NCBI RefSeq assembly: GCF_020283565.1
Contig: NC_060061.1
Coordinates: 15,847,362-15,911,361 of the forward strand
Direction: 5' to 3'
DNA from: Trifolium pratense
Lineage: Eukaryota > Streptophyta > Magnoliopsida > Fabales > Fabaceae
Length of the DNA: 64,000 bases
Positions 1-11,430 of this stretch are shown one piece after another (within the stretch, counting starts at the first letter, position 1; each line of letters begins with the position of its first letter). The position numbers and the translations under genes were made by a program. The notes under the pieces are model-generated. The model had not been told where the DNA came from, did no database searches, and worked only from the letters and a program-made list of their open reading frames with translations.

Positions 1-2140
1 TTCTAAAGAGTGTGCAGTCAACCTTTCCTTTTTCAAAACCTTTTTCAAGAAGGAAATTACTGAGTCTATCATACCAAGCTCTTGGAGCTTGTTTCAGACC
101 ATACAGTGATTTCTTCAATTTAAAAACATGTTCTGGGTTTGAGACATCTTCAAAATCAGGAGGTTGCTTAACATACACTTCTTCAGAAATGAAACCATTT
201 AAGAAGGCACTTTTAACATCCATCTGATATAAGGTTATTCCATGATTAACAGCATAAGATAGAAGTAACCTTATTGCTTCAAGTCTAGCAACTGGTGCAA
301 AGGTTTCAGTATAGTCAATCCCCTCTTGTTGACTATAACCTTGTGCAACCAATCTAGCCTTGTTCCTTACCACTTCACCTTGTTCATTCAGCTTGTTTCT
401 GAATACCCATTTTGTTCCAATAATGTTCTTGTGTGAAGGTTTAGGCACTAGAGTCCATACATCATTCCTTTGGAATTGATTCAGCTCTTCTTGCATTGCT
501 ACAATCCAAGCATCATCCTTCAGAGCTTCATCAATCTTTGAAGGTTCCATCATTGAGATAAGACCAACTAATGATTCTTCATTTCTCAGTTGAGATCTTG
601 TCTTTCTTGGACTATCCTTGTTGCCTAAGATCAGTTCCTCTGGATGTGATGACTTGTATTTGAAAGTGTTTCTTGGGGGCTCATCATCTTCAGACTCATC
701 AACATCAGGTTCAGCAGATGCTTCAGTACTTGGTTGTTCAGAGTCTGTAGGAACTATTGTGTTCAGAGGTACTTCAGAGAATGGATGTTCTGAGTAGTTA
801 GGAATATCTGAATATTGATCCTCTGATACCTGAAATCTAGATAAACCTTCCACAAGCTCTGACACTTGGTCAGGCTCTTTGTCATCAAATTTGACATGCA
901 TACTTTCTTCCACAGTGTGTGTTTCAGAAATATATAGTCTGTATGCTTTTGAGCGTTCAGAATATCCTATAAAGATACCCTTATAACCTCTAGCATCAAA
1001 TTTCTTTAGATGGACTTTGTTATTTAAGATGTAACACGTACATCCAAACTGATGAAAATAAGAAATATCAGGTTTTCTTCCTTTGAACAATTCATAAGCA
1101 GTTTTGTTCAACTTAGATCTGATATAGATTCTATTTTGAACATAACATGCTGTGTTTACAGCTTCTGCCCATAAAAACTTTGCTACATTTGTTTCATGCA
1201 TCATGGTTCTGGCCATTTCTTGCAGAGTTCTATTCTTCCTTTCTACAACCCCATTTTGTTGAGGAGTTCTAGGAGAAGAGAATTCATGCAGAATACCAAA
1301 TTTTTCACAAAAGTTTTCAAAAGGTTCATTTTCAAATTCTCCACCATGATCACTTCTAACTTTTAAAATAGTGTAGCCTTTTTCATTTTGAATTTGTTTG
1401 CAGAAGATGCTAAACTCATCATAAGCTTCATCTTTTGTTCTTAGGAATTTTACCCAAGTCCATCTACTGTAATCATCAACAATCACTAATCCATACTTCT
1501 TTCCATTGATTGAAGCAGTGTTAACTGGTCCAAAAAGATCAATGTGAAGAAGTTCCAATGGTCTTGAGGTAGAGACAATGTTCTTAGGTTTAAAAGAAGA
1601 CTTTGTAATCTTTCCTTTTTGACATGAGCCACAAAGTGTGTTTGAGTGATATTTAATTTTAGGTAAACCTCTGACAAGGTCAAGCTTACTAAGCTTAGAG
1701 ATTAACCTCCAGTTAGCATGGCCTAACCTCTTATGCCAGATCCATTTTTCTTCACTCAAGGTCAGAAGACACATCACTTTTTGTTCATTCAAATCAGAAA
1801 GATTAATTTTATAAACATTGTTCTTTCTCAGACCTTTGAATATCATGGTGTTATCAGATTGTTTAGACACAGTACATGATTCCTTATTAAAGACAACTAC
1901 ATAACCATTGTCGCAAAATTGACTTATGCTCAATAGATTATGCTTAAGTCCATCAACTAACCAAACATCATTAATAGATAGGGAGGAATTACCTACTGTA
2001 CCTGTACCTATTATCTTTCCTTTCTGATTTCCTCCAAAACCAACAGAACCTCCTTCTTTCATAGTTAGCTTGGAAAATAGTTGTTTGTCACCAGTCATAT
2101 GCCTTGAACATCCACTATCCAGATACCATGAATGTTTCAT
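1..2140 (-). CDS. pol: Copia-A Pol polyprotein, partial (protease, integrase, RT start)
   Basis: Makes the enzymes for retrotransposition. Reading leftwards from an ATG near 2140: aspartic protease core [10 protein letters not shown], then the GAG-pre-integrase/zinc region (WHKRLGHAN ... CGSCQKGK), then the DDE integrase core ([31 protein letters not shown]), then the start of reverse transcriptase ([22 protein letters not shown]). The stretches I translated are open to the window edge, so the C-terminal RT YVDD box and RNase H lie outside. Pol is in a different frame from gag; the frame stays open upstream to about the gag stop, so a translational shift or re-initiation is possible. Unlike its relative at 25048-28142, I saw no stop codon in it. 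Confidence 0.88.
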   Translation of the reverse strand, partial: MKHSWYLDSGCSRHMTGDKQLFSKLTMKEGGSVGFGGNQKGKIIGTGTVGNSSLSINDVWLVDGLKHNLLSISQFCDNGYVVVFNKESCTVSKQSDNTMIFKGLRKNNVYKINLSDLNEQKVMCLLTLSEEKWIWHKRLGHANWRLISKLSKLDLVRGLPKIKYHSNTLCGSCQKGKITKSSFKPKNIVSTSRPLELLHIDLFGPVNTASINGKKYGLVIVDDYSRWTWVKFLRTKDEAYDEFSIFCKQIQNEKGYTILKVRSDHGGEFENEPFENFCEKFGILHEFSSPRTPQQNGVVERKNRTLQEMARTMMHETNVAKFLWAEAVNTACYVQNRIYIRSKLNKTAYELFKGRKPDISYFHQFGCTCYILNNKVHLKKFDARGYKGIFIGYSERSKAYRLYISETHTVEESMHVKFDDKEPDQVSELVEGLSRFQVSEDQYSDIPNYSEHPFSEVPLNTIVPTDSEQPSTEASAEPDVDESEDDEPPRNTFKYKSSHPEELILGNKDSPRKTRSQLRNEESLVGLISMMEPSKIDEALKDDAWIVAMQEELNQFQRNDVWTLVPKPSHKNIIGTKWVFRNKLNEQGEVVRNKARLVAQGYSQQEGIDYTETFAPVARLEAIRLLLSYAVNHGITLYQMDVKSAFLNGFISEEVYVKQPPDFEDVSNPEHVFKLKKSLYGLKQAPRAWYDRLSNFLLEKGFEKGKVDCTLFR

Positions 2141-2178
2141 GATATTTCTTTGAGTGGCAGGCTGTATGAGAAACAACT

Positions 2179-4572
2179 TTAATCATTGCGATGGAACTCT
2201 TCATCAATGTTAATGATAAAGTCATCCCAGTATTCTTCCTCTTCATTTCCCAAGTTCTGATTGTTAACTTGAGAACTTGTAAGCCATTGATCTAGGACAT
2301 AAGCCCTTCTTCCCTTGCATAAGACTTGTTTCCACACACTAGGTAGGACATATCCTTTCCTAGTTGGTAAATCTGAATGGTACATAATTTCAGCTTTTGG
2401 TACCCATCTTCTGGGTCCACGCTTGTTAGTCCACAAATGCTTATTATGTTGTCTAGTGTTGAAGAAAGACCTTGGTTTGGAATAATAACCTTTTTGAAAT
2501 CTTTTCTTTGTTTGAAATCTGTTATTGTTCCAAGATTTGGATTGTTTATGATTCCAGGGTTTGTATCTATTATCAATCCCATTTTCTGATTGATTATATC
2601 TACTGACTCTAGAATCATAAATAATCTGAGTCTTGTACTTCATCTGAGATTTAGAATTTTTCTTTTTAAAAACTTCTGATGTTTTAGGTTGACTAGCTTC
2701 AGGTACTGAAGTTCCTTTGAATCCAGAATTTGAAGTCTCAGATGTTGAAGCTTTCAGAACTTCTGAACTAATGTTCTCAGGTTCTGAACAACTTCTATCT
2801 TCTGAACTTTTCTTTCCAGATCCTGAGGCACTTGGTTCCTCTGAGCTGTCAGCTTCTAAATCATTCAGATCATCATTGTCATTTTCAACACTACCAGGAT
2901 TCTTTCCCTCTTCACTTGGTGGAACAACATAATAAACCCAAGATTTTCCAACCTTTTTGGCAAAGGTCTTCAGCTTTGAATATGTTCTACCATATTCATA
3001 GCCAAGTCCTTCTCCTCTATGTCTCAAGACATTATAAATTCTATTAGCAGCTTTGCTCTTCCCAAGGTTGAGATGCACAAACTGTTGAAGAGCTATTTCC
3101 TGCTCATCAATAGGTTTGTGACAAACAGCACAACCCTTTTCAAAGTCATCTACTCTATTCAGAGTTTCTTGATATAGACCTTGAAAATGTTCTGCTTGCT
3201 CAGTCAGAGTGTTAAGCTTTTCTTGAAAAACTTTTTGTTTACTTAACACTCTGAGATGTTTCTCAATGACCTTGTTAAGTGCAGTTATAAGTTGAGATTT
3301 AGAGCAGTCAGAAAATACCTCATCAGTTACTTCTAAATCTGATTCTGATTCATCGTCTGAGTCTACATCTGAGTCAGCTGAAGCCATCAGGGCTAGATTT
3401 GCCTCTTCTTCTTCCTCAACTTCTTCCTCAGATGATAGCTCTTCAAAAGTAGCCATCAGACTCTTTTTCAATTTGCTCTTGAATTGTTGCTTCTTTGAGC
3501 TGTATCTTTTGCTTTTGTCTTTAGCAGACATTTCTGGACAATCAGCAATGAAGTGTCCTGGCTTCTTACAGTTGAAGCAGTTCTTCTGATCATCCTTTTT
3601 GCTGACAAAATTTCTGGAGCTGTTACCTCTGAAATTTCTTTTGTTAAATCTGTTCCATTGCTGAAACTTGGTGAATAAAGCAAACTCATCCTCATTCATC
3701 TCATCCTCTTGACCATCAGCAGAAGATTCTTCTTCAATATCAAGAAGCTGAGTCTTAAGAGCCTTAGAAGTAGTCTTAGTTGACTGTAGAGCCACTGACT
3801 TAGACTTCTTCTTAGTTTCTGAGTCAGCATCCAGAACCATCTCATGGCTTCTGAGATTGCTTATCAGAGCTTCAAGACTCAGAGTCTTGAGATTTTGAGC
3901 TTCCTCTATTGCAGTGACCTTGGGTCTCCAAGCAATAGGAAGACTTCTCAGAATCTTCTGAACATGGTCATAAGTAGAATAACTTCTCTTAAGAGCTTTA
4001 AGACCAGATACAAGGATTTGAAACCTTGTAAACATAGTCTCAATGTTTTCATCTTGTTGCATAGTGAAAAGTTCATATTGTCTTATCAAAAGACTAGCTT
4101 TAGCCTCTTGAACCTTCTCATTACCATCATAGGTAGCACACATAGAATCAAAGATAGATTTAGCAGTAGACTTGTTCTCTATTCTGACATAGTCCTCATG
4201 TCTAATAGCACCAACAACAATGTCCTTTACTCTATGATGTTTTGTGTAGATTTTTAGGTTAGCTGGTGTGAGTAACTTTCTATTCTCCATGGACAACCTA
4301 CCATGTTCATTCAAGTTTTCAAAAGTTACTCCCAACTCAACCAAATCCCACAACTCATGATCAATAGCAGTAATATTGCTATACAGTCTCTCTTTCCACC
4401 ACTCAAATAATGAAGCATCACCATTGAATATAGGGGCTTTTCTATTGCCACTATGTTCATGTGATTCATTACTTAAGTAGTCATAACCAAAAGCATTTCT
4501 AGGACCACCACCAGCACCACTGGCCTCACCTTCACCAGTAGTTCTAGTACTACTATCATCTCCTCCAGACAT
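2179..4572 (-). CDS. gag: Copia-A Gag, full length (797 aa)
   Basis: Structural protein that packages the element RNA into virus-like particles. Residues about 40-260 form the UBN2-like Gag domain with the pattern [12 protein letters not shown] and [23 protein letters not shown] zinc knuckle, [15 protein letters not shown], is near residue 335, followed by a strongly acidic run near residue 380 and a long charged coiled-coil-like region. The C-terminal 200 residues are Ser/Lys/Arg/Trp-rich ([19 protein letters not shown]). The ATG lies just downstream of the primer site, and the frame is unbroken over 797 codons, which suggests a recent insertion. The N-terminus has a short Gly/Ala-rich segment absent from the Copia-B copy. 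Confidence 0.93.
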   Translation of the reverse strand: MSGGDDSSTRTTGEGEASGAGGGPRNAFGYDYLSNESHEHSGNRKAPIFNGDASLFEWWKERLYSNITAIDHELWDLVELGVTFENLNEHGRLSMENRKLLTPANLKIYTKHHRVKDIVVGAIRHEDYVRIENKSTAKSIFDSMCATYDGNEKVQEAKASLLIRQYELFTMQQDENIETMFTRFQILVSGLKALKRSYSTYDHVQKILRSLPIAWRPKVTAIEEAQNLKTLSLEALISNLRSHEMVLDADSETKKKSKSVALQSTKTTSKALKTQLLDIEEESSADGQEDEMNEDEFALFTKFQQWNRFNKRNFRGNSSRNFVSKKDDQKNCFNCKKPGHFIADCPEMSAKDKSKRYSSKKQQFKSKLKKSLMATFEELSSEEEVEEEEEANLALMASADSDVDSDDESESDLEVTDEVFSDCSKSQLITALNKVIEKHLRVLSKQKVFQEKLNTLTEQAEHFQGLYQETLNRVDDFEKGCAVCHKPIDEQEIALQQFVHLNLGKSKAANRIYNVLRHRGEGLGYEYGRTYSKLKTFAKKVGKSWVYYVVPPSEEGKNPGSVENDNDDLNDLEADSSEEPSASGSGKKSSEDRSCSEPENISSEVLKASTSETSNSGFKGTSVPEASQPKTSEVFKKKNSKSQMKYKTQIIYDSRVSRYNQSENGIDNRYKPWNHKQSKSWNNNRFQTKKRFQKGYYSKPRSFFNTRQHNKHLWTNKRGPRRWVPKAEIMYHSDLPTRKGYVLPSVWKQVLCKGRRAYVLDQWLTSSQVNNQNLGNEEEEYWDDFIINIDEEFHRND

Positions 4573-4628
4573 AGTGTTCTCACAAGATCTTTAGTGTCTC
4601 ACTGTTAAGTGAAAGTAACAGACCAGGC

Positions 4629-4640
4629 GCTCTGATGCCA
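4629..4640 (-). promoter_or_regulatory. Copia-A primer-binding site
   Basis: On the minus strand this reads TGGCATCAGAGC, a one-base variant of TGGTATCAGAGC, complementary to the 3' end of initiator tRNA-Met. It lies two bases inside the LTR end and upstream of gag, as expected for minus-strand DNA priming. Confidence 0.88.
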
Positions 4641-4642
4641 AT

Positions 4643-5766
4643 TGAAGGTGTGAAAACACAAGAAGGGGGGGGGTTGAATTGTGTTTTAGCTAAGTTAAAA
4701 CTTTTTCAAGTTCTTAACTCAACTACGTTCGCAGCGGATAAATAACACAAATAATAACAAGAGAGAGAGAGAGAGAAATCACACAAGCAGTTTATACTGG
4801 TTCCTCTCACAAAACGAGAGTAGTCCAGTCCCCTTGCACTTCCAAGGGATTTCACTATAATCACACAAGATTACACCTGCTCAAGCACACAAGCAAGAGA
4901 CTTCTCAACAATGCTCAAGCACACAAGCTTAAGACTTCACACTTAAACACACAAGTTTAAGTTACACACTTAAGCACACAAGCTTAAGTTTTCTCAAGTA
5001 AAATAGTAAAGTATATAAAAATATACAAATGCTCTTAGATGAACCTAATGTGAGCAAATACAAAGTAGTACAGAGTATTTGGCTAAAGTGCAAAAACACT
5101 TGACAGAGGTTCAGAGCTTGTATATCACAGAGTTCAGAGTTTGTTCAGCGCACGTTCAAATCTTGATAATTGTTATATTGTTGTAGCTGAATCTTCTAGT
5201 ATATATACCACTAGAAAAGAGTCGTTGCAAAAGAACCGTTGGAGTTGATAAACTTTTGTCTTCAAGCAGCCTGTCTTGATGCAGTTTGGTTGTATCCAAA
5301 ACTAAGAAAGAGTTTCAGGTACTTTGACTACTGCAGAGAAGACTTTCCTTATTCAGCTAACAAAACTGAAGACCCACGTTCTCAAAAGAAGACAGACAAA
5401 ACAGAGGTAGCTGAACTGATCAGACTAGAAAGGTCCTTTTCTTCATTGGTAGAAGAGTTGACTAGCAAAGGGAATCTTTACAGCTTTCAAAGAGATCTTC
5501 AGAGGTTGATGAAGCTTGTAGACAGACAAGAAGTTCTGAAGTCTTCATCCTCTGAATGTTGTATCTTCTGAAGTCCAACATCTTCTGAGCGCTTGTGAAC
5601 TTCTGAATTCACATCCTCTGAACTCCACTCAGGACTTAAATGATGCTTATATCTGCGCACTTAAAATAAATTTTTAGTCCTTCCAATTTGTTAATTAATA
5701 CTTTGTTATCATCAAAACCTTTATAGATTTAGGGGCAAACATTTTTAAATCAATTTTGTTCCAACA
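4643..5766 (-). repeat. Copia-A 5' LTR (about 1.12 kb)
   Basis: On the minus strand it starts TGTTGGAACAAAATTG and ends CACACCTTCA next to the primer site. It holds short degenerate repeats: (CTCA)AGCACACAAG(C)TTAAG units at about 4860-4995, and many TCAGAAG/CTTCTGA motifs towards the 5' side. An open frame at 5239-5571 on the plus strand lies wholly inside the LTR and is judged fortuitous. The matching 3' LTR is outside the window, so target duplication cannot be checked. Confidence 0.9.
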
Positions 5767-7809
5767 GATTCGTCTCCTCTCCTCGCTGGGCAACGCTGTT
5801 CCCAAGCTAGTTGTCTGGTGAGGGTAATCGCCAATTTGAACCTGCTCCAGGTCTTCTATAGGGCTTACCCTTCGATCTTGGAATTCCTCCCTTGGATCCA
5901 TATCTGCGCTCTCTATGATGTTTATGCCGCCTGGAGTTGCGGCTTGTCTTCTTTCGAATTTCCCGCTTGCGCTGGAAGTTCGGTGTCGTACCTTTAAGCT
6001 AGACTCGTAGCACTTCTTGGCGAGAATCTGATCGCCCCTTACTGTTCCTACTCCCCCATTCTCGAGGGGGTATTTTATTGCTAGGTATAGAGTGGACATG
6101 GCCGCCCCTAATGCGTTAAAGGCAGGTCTTCCTATAATAATATTATAGGAGGTAAAAGGAGTTTTAACTACCAGATATCGCACCTTGATAGTTTTGGCGT
6201 TGCTGCCTTCTCCAAACGTGGTAAGAAGGGAGGCGTAACCCATTACGTCCACTTGTTCGCCAGAGAACCCAACCAGGGTTCCGGAGTATGGTTGCAATTG
6301 CTCTTCTGCTAATTGCATGGCCTTGAAAGCTTCCCAGTACATAATGTCCGCTGAACTCCCCGAATCTATCAGTACTCTTTTTACATCACAGTTCAAAATT
6401 TGGACTTGTATCACTAAAGGATCATCGTCATGGGGTGCTACCTCCAAACCATCCTTTGCCGTGAATGCCAAATCTGGTACGTCTAATGGCTGAGGCTGAC
6501 TTACGAGGTATATCTCCGAGATGGCTCGGCGTACATACCTTTTCCTTGCTGAGCTTGATTCGCCCCCGCCTGAGAATCCTCCCGCTATTGTATTCACGGA
6601 GATTCTCCCCTTGGGAGGCTCTCTGCTTGGCCCAGGAGGGTCTCGTGGCTCCTGCCGGGGGACTTTTGGCACGACAACCCGCCCTTGAGCGGCGTCGTCA
6701 ATAAATTTGCGAAGGTGTCCGCTTTTGATTAGTTCTTCGATTAAATCTCTTAAGCGGAAGCATTTCTCCGTGGAGTGACCTCTACACCTGTGATATGCGC
6801 ACCAGGCGTTATCGTCCAGCCCCATGGGGATGTTACTGGTTCTCCTTGGGGGGAGGTTTGCCAAACCAGTGGCCAGAATCTCATTTAAGACGTAAACCTT
6901 TGAGGCGTTTAATGGCGTGAGGTCTTCATTGGCGGGATGATTCCTGAATTCTCTTCTGGGCGGTTGGCGGTAGGGCTTCCCATGGTGCCTCTGCCATGGG
7001 TCCCCTTGGTGGCCTCCCGATTTTGGTCGTGGGTGTTCGGGCGCTCTAGTGGCACGGCCCACGTATTCCTTCTCCTTAACATCTCTTTGCCTTTTCTCGG
7101 CGTTACTTTCTTCGCCCTTTATATAACACTCCGCCCTCTTGTTCACCTCTTGCATTGACGAGGCTGGCTTTTGGGCTAAGGACTCATTGAAATGTCCCGC
7201 TCTTAGCCCATTGTGGAAGGCTGCCACGAACATCTCCTGATTTGGATTTGAGACTTTGATGGTGGCTTCGCTAAATCTGGCGAGGAAGTTACGTAATGAC
7301 TCGCCATGGTTTTGGCGGATGGAGAAAAGACTGGTTGATGTGACTTTCACGTGTTTCGATCCAGCGAACTGGTGAATAAATTTTTTATGAAAGTCAGCAT
7401 AACTCTCGATTGAGTTTCTTGGAAGGTTCATGTACCAACGCAGGGCGACATCCTTGAAGGTGCCGGCTAGTAATTTACACTTCAGATGCTCCGGAGCATT
7501 GATTATGGCAGTTTGTGTCCCAATTGCCATCAAGTGCTCCCTTGGATCCGTCTTTCCGTCGAAGGTAGGAAGGTGAGGAACCTTGATTGTTTCCACTACT
7601 TGGGCATCCCACAAGTGTTGTGCTAAGGGTTGTACGTCCATGACGCCCTCTCCCTCCTCCTCCTCCAAAATCAATTTCGCTTTCTCTTTCTCATTAGTTC
7701 TTTCGGCTTCGATGGCCGCAATCTGAGTTTGTAAGCGCCGAATCTCTACGACGGCGGCTTGCAGGGTGTTAACGTTAGAGTTGTCGTTGTTTTCGTGTTC
7801 TCCAGCCAT
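5767..7809 (-). CDS. gag-pro: Tat-type Gag-protease polyprotein, truncated by insertion
   Basis: Begins MAGEHENNDN just inside the primer site. The capsid-type retrotransposon Gag domain covers residues about 75-230 (LPTFDGKTDP, ALRWYMNLP, NFLARFSEA). A zinc-knuckle-like CxxH..GHxxxxC motif (CAYHRCRGHSTEKC) is near residue 335. A retropepsin active site, VLIDSGSSADIMYW, is near residue 479, and the flap-like IIIGRPAFNALGA follows. The frame stays open for about 680 element codons and then continues 24 codons into the Copia-A LTR (to 5695), an accidental chimeric tail. The sequence is GC-richer than its surroundings and unbroken, so the host element was probably coding-competent when Copia-A landed. 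Confidence 0.87.
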
Positions 7810-7874
7810 GTGAAGATGTTTGATTTTTCGTCTAGTTGCTTGTGATAGGCTGGGATCAAATGATTTTACCGCAG

Positions 7875-7891
7875 CCCCACGGTGGGCGCCA
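7875..7891 (-). promoter_or_regulatory. Tat-type primer-binding site
   Basis: On the minus strand it reads TGGCGCCCACCGTGGGG, the primer site commonly seen in plant Tat-type gypsy elements, three bases inside the LTR end at 7895. Confidence 0.8.
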
Positions 7892-7894
7892 AAA

Positions 7895-8384
7895 TGTTCT
7901 GGTAAAAAACAAGGGGGTTTGTATTATTGATCAAATGGTGTGATTACACTCAGTTCAATTCCCAACAACCCTGGGAGTTTTATTATTCAGAATTCGATCT
8001 TCTTTTCAGATGGAAATATGAAACTATTTATAGACCATTGAAGCCTTCTTCTCCAAGCTAGGGTTCCTACAAATCCGGTCTTCAGCGCCTTTTCCGGTGA
8101 TGCAGCGTGAAAGTAGGAATAAAAACCTTGGTCTCCAAGCCATGGCAGTTTCAAGGAGTTGTTTTCTTCATTCCCAAGTTAATCGCTAGGGAAGGATGAA
8201 GATATTTCTTTCTCGTGGGTAAATCCGTCTTATGGGCGTTATCCATCGTTACCTACCTCGCCCAAGCCTCGTATCGCCGAATGGACGTTTAAAATTTAAT
8301 TGTTTTGGGCCTGTTTCCTTTCTCATATTAATTGGGCTAGTTTGGTTTTGCTTTTAAGCCCATTGCCCGGTCCACTTAGCATCA
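7895..8384 (-). repeat. Tat-type 5' LTR (490 bp)
   Basis: Minus-strand termini TGATGCTAAGTGG ... TACCAGAACA. A TATA-like ATAAATAG at about 8029-8036 (minus strand CTATTTATAG region) would suit transcription towards gag. The partner LTR is not in the window. Confidence 0.78.
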
Positions 8385-9344
8385 CTTGTAAAAAAAAATC
8401 ACACAAGAATTGACAAAATTATGTTAACTCCAACAACAACAACACATATCAAAAGAACAAGTACAAAGAACTCCAATTCTAACAAATGCTAAATCTAACA
8501 AAACATTTGATTTTCATGAGCTTCTAAACTAAAATTACAGTTATTCAGTTTCTATGTTCATGAAACAAATTAGTTTATTTTTTTGACAGAGTAACAAATT
8601 GGTTAGTGGTGCTGAAAGATAATCTAATTAATTAAAATCATCATAGATCAAAAGAAGATGCGAGCGAAATCAATTCTTTCTTCCTATGAACTTCCATTTC
8701 CATGGCTGAACTGCAAAACTTTTTGTCCATCGATACTGAAAAAAAACCTCACCAATCCCTTCCACCACATGGGTTACCTTTATTTAATTTTTTTTTTAAT
8801 CTTTTGAATCCACACCACTTGTATTGAATCAATTACATATGTTGAATCCAAATCTGATAAAATTTAAAAGTAAATCTACAAAGTATCAAGTAGCAACTAC
8901 CATAAGTGGTGTAGAGCGGCGGCAACGAAGGACATCAGAAGCAGCGTGAGTGTGCGGTGGAAAATCATGAGATGCGGTGGGGTGCGGTGGTCGCCTGTAG
9001 ATTGGATTTTTTATTTATTTTTATTGCAACAGTAGAGAGTTTAGAAAGGAATATGGTACAGGCAGATCTAGGATAAGCTTACTTTCCCATCGTGGGAGAC
9101 CCATTAAACTGTCCCATGCTAGAAGGCGCCCTGTGTAAGTAAGTCTCAACTCCAAACATTACCTTAGCAAGCACCGACGAAAATCAGAAAAAACCACTCA
9201 TTGCCTTTTTAATATTTTACTTGAATCATACAGTACGGAGTATGTGACAACTTTATCAATATATAGTTTTTTTTTTTTAAGGGACGTGACAACTTTATAT
9301 TCTTTATTAGAAGTTTTATAAGTCACATTTTATAACAAATTTAA
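8385..9344. other. Intergenic stretch without a confident gene
   Basis: AT-rich host-type sequence between the Tat element and a MULE MITE. The only coding-like signal is on the minus strand: a 24-codon frame starting at 8968 with a hydrophobic, signal-peptide-like N-terminus (MIFHRTLTLLLMSFVAAAL). It is followed by a possible splice donor (ATG|GTAGTT) and, about 160 bp downstream, by an acceptor TTTTTTTTCAG near 8738. This is too weak to call a gene. The GC-rich patch at 8910-8995 (GCGGTGG repeated) is otherwise unexplained. Confidence 0.4.
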
Positions 9345-10030
9345 CAGAAATGTTATTTAGCCAACTCATTAGACAACTTTTTAAACAATTTTGGATACTG
9401 TTAAGAAATACAGTACCGTTACTTTATACCACTGTTTTTTAATTTTCTTTTTCTCTCTTTTCACTTCACGCAGCACAACCATAACCACTTCTTTCATTTT
9501 TTTTCTTTCCTTCTCTATCACCTGAGTAAACCAGAACCGGCGATGACCACCGACCACTCACTGGAACCGACGACCACCCACTGGCACCGACCACCGACGT
9601 CGTTTCCACTTCTCTTTAATTTTCTTTTTCTCTTTCTCGTTCACTTTGTCTAGATCTGAAACGACGATGACGGCGGTCGGAGAAAATACGAGACAAGAGA
9701 AAATACGCAGAGATCCGAGACGAGAGAGAGAAACGAAAACGGTGACGGTGGTGGTCTGAAAGAACTCAAGGACGAGAGAGAAAAACTGGGATGAGAGAGA
9801 GGGAGATGATGAAGACTGTGGTGGGAGAGAATTCAGGGACAAGAGTGAGAGAGAACATGGTGACCATGGAAATGGAATGAATCTAAAAAACAAAGGGATC
9901 GGTTGAACAGTAAAGAGAAGAAATAGAGAGATGAACAGTAACCCGTCTTTTTATTTAAAACGGAAATGACCACACTGCCCCCAAAGTTGTCAAATAAGTT
10001 GTCTAACAAGTTGTTAGAATAACATTTCTG
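9345..10030. mobile_element. Mutator-like MITE (non-autonomous MULE), 686 bp
   Basis: Imperfect terminal inverted repeats of about 50 bp: left CAGAAATGTTATTTAGCC... and right ...TTAGAATAACATTTCTG. They are flanked by a perfect 9-bp direct repeat CAAATTTAA at 9336-9344 and 10031-10039. A 9-bp duplication is typical of Mutator-like elements. The interior has no transposase. It is purine/pyrimidine-skewed, with GA-rich stretches (9690-9830) and a GC-rich CACCGACCACCGACG patch (9540-9600) that could be captured gene sequence, although I recognise none. The fairly open frame at 9558-9893 is low in complexity and is not called. Confidence 0.85.
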
Positions 10031-10039
10031 CAAATTTAA

Positions 10040-11065
10040 ATACATTTAAAGAGAGGTATATTACGTGATCGAAAATGAAGAGTCGAACTTAAACAATGTT
10101 CATCAAGGTGATAGTGGAAGAGATGCCTACAAACATTTTGACGCTTAAGTCAATAAAATAGCAAAAAATGAGATATTATTTGTGATTAGAATTGTGTACC
10201 TTGCTTTGTGATGAATGTTGAGATCTATCAAGTGTGAGTGAAGTCCCACATTGGTTGGAAAAGTTGAAGTTGAACACTTTATAACTGAGAGGATTCATTA
10301 ACCTAATGTCTTAAGGTTTTGTGTGAAGATGTGGTGTTAGAGTCATTTATAAGGTTGTTCAATGCTCAATGTGCCGATCTAATCCAGTGAGGCTCCTCCC
10401 TCACGGCCCAACAATGAAGAGGAGTATTTATAGTACCATGGAGATAGCCGTTACAAACAACAGGTTTCAAGGAGTGAAACAGTGACCATTATTGGTGACT
10501 ATTGATAGTTGAGAGACATTATGTATTCGCTGTGATTCATTGAGTGAGTGTGTAGTGGAGATGTTCGAGGAGTTCAAATAAAATTAGGCTTTGATCTAGT
10601 CTAGAACAAGAGATATAACTGTAAATATAATCTTATTTTATATAAAAGTTTATTCGAAAGAATCCATTTCCACTTTTGACTACTTATTGACAAAAAATCT
10701 ACCTTTGATTTAAGCCACTTTAGATGATATGGTAGTTTCATATCTTAGGACCTTATTCTTAATTTCGGATAGACAAACTTGTTAGGAAGATATTAAGGAT
10801 GCAATTTTAAAAATTTCTTTTTGAGAAGTACACTTCTTTACTAGGTAAAATTTTACTCATTGAGCATTGATGGAAGCTAGAAATATGGGGGAAGAGTGTA
10901 CCTGGAAAAGTTGTTTTATTTTTTATTTTTTTATACTCATTGAGCATTGATGTAAAAGGTATAACGGCTAAAAGGATAATCATCTAAGAGCGATGAAGAT
11001 ATGATGCCATCATTAAACATGCTTGCAATGCCTGTATTTATTATAATGGAAGTCGGTTTACCTTG
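10040..11065. other. Intergenic stretch, no gene recognised
   Basis: AT-rich sequence with no sustained open frame and no domain. At 10240-10260 the motif AGTCCCACATTGGTTGG occurs, followed by a 150-bp tract (GGTTGTTCAATGCTCAATG, GGCTCCTCCCTC). This string is common in dispersed plant repeats near short LTR/TRIM-like elements, but no second copy is present here, so no element is defined. Confidence 0.4.
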
Positions 11066-11265
11066 ACAAAAACGGTTAGTTTTAACTAAGTAATTGAACT
11101 TAAGTGGTTAATGAGTTTCCTTAAGACAAATTGTTCGAAAGAACCCGAATACAATTTCTAGTAAAACAACCATTGATCAGACTTTATTTACTTTGTGGTC
11201 GAACTCTGAATTATCATGACTTTTTTTCCTGAAAATCAGAAGATTAATAATAATAAAAAAAAATT
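11066..11265 (+). repeat. Decayed SINE-like remnant
   Basis: The stretch TTGATCAGACTTTATTTACT...GTGGTCGAACT...GATTA-like at about 11173-11212 matches, with substitutions, the 3' half of the SINE at 41098-41345 (TTGGTCAGACTTTACTTACC...GTGGCTGAACT). The 5' half keeps only traces of the A box. An A-rich/AATAATAATAA tail follows at about 11240-11260. This is an ancient tRNA-derived SINE copy; no target duplication was found. Confidence 0.5.
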
Positions 11266-11430
11266 TAGCTTCCTGGGAGATTAACAAGTCATTTTGGTTA
11301 GGGCCATGCATGAGCACGTGAGGTTAGTAGCTCATATGTTTGAGATCTGACCAACCACTTTTGGAAAAAATTTCCCACTTTTGTTGGACTTATGGGCTTT
11401 ATTGGGTCATTATTGGGTCATATTCAGCAG

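Larger units (their letters stand above)
1..5766 (-). mobile_element. Copia-A: Ty1/copia LTR retrotransposon, left-truncated by window
   Basis: Minus-strand element reading 5' LTR, primer site, gag, pol from right to left. The pol gene runs off the window start, so the 3' LTR is not visible. The 5' LTR ends in TG...CA and lies beside a tRNA-iMet-type primer site. Gene order protease-integrase-reverse transcriptase marks it as copia. The long gag with a zinc knuckle and an acidic region, in a frame separate from pol, resembles Sirevirus/Maximus-group gag; that lineage call is an inference. It sits inside the gag-protease frame of a Tat-type gypsy element, so it is the younger of the two. It belongs to the same family as the element at 24790-31810: same LTR termini and closely similar Gag and Pol. 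Confidence 0.93.
5767..8384 (-). mobile_element. Tat-type Ty3/gypsy element, 5' part, split by Copia-A
   Basis: Minus-strand element comprising a 5' LTR of 490 bp, a primer site and a gag-protease frame that is interrupted at 5766/5767 by the Copia-A LTR. The primer sequence TGGCGCCCACCGTGGGG and the Gag/protease sequence match the Tat branch. Everything downstream of the protease (RT, RNase H, integrase) would lie beyond the other end of Copia-A, outside the window. The five bases right of the LTR, CTTGT, may be the target duplication, but the partner copy is not visible. Confidence 0.85.

Noticed and set aside
5239..5571. 110-codon plus-strand frame as a host gene
   Set aside because: Lies wholly inside the Copia-A LTR, antisense to the element, with no recognisable domain.
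8910..8995. GC-rich GCGGTGG patch as a plastid or mitochondrial insertion
   Set aside because: No organellar gene motif is visible and the flanks are ordinary AT-rich nuclear sequence.
9558..10045. Minus-strand Ser/Phe-rich frames as a gene
   Set aside because: They sit inside the MULE MITE, are low-complexity and cross its inverted repeat.
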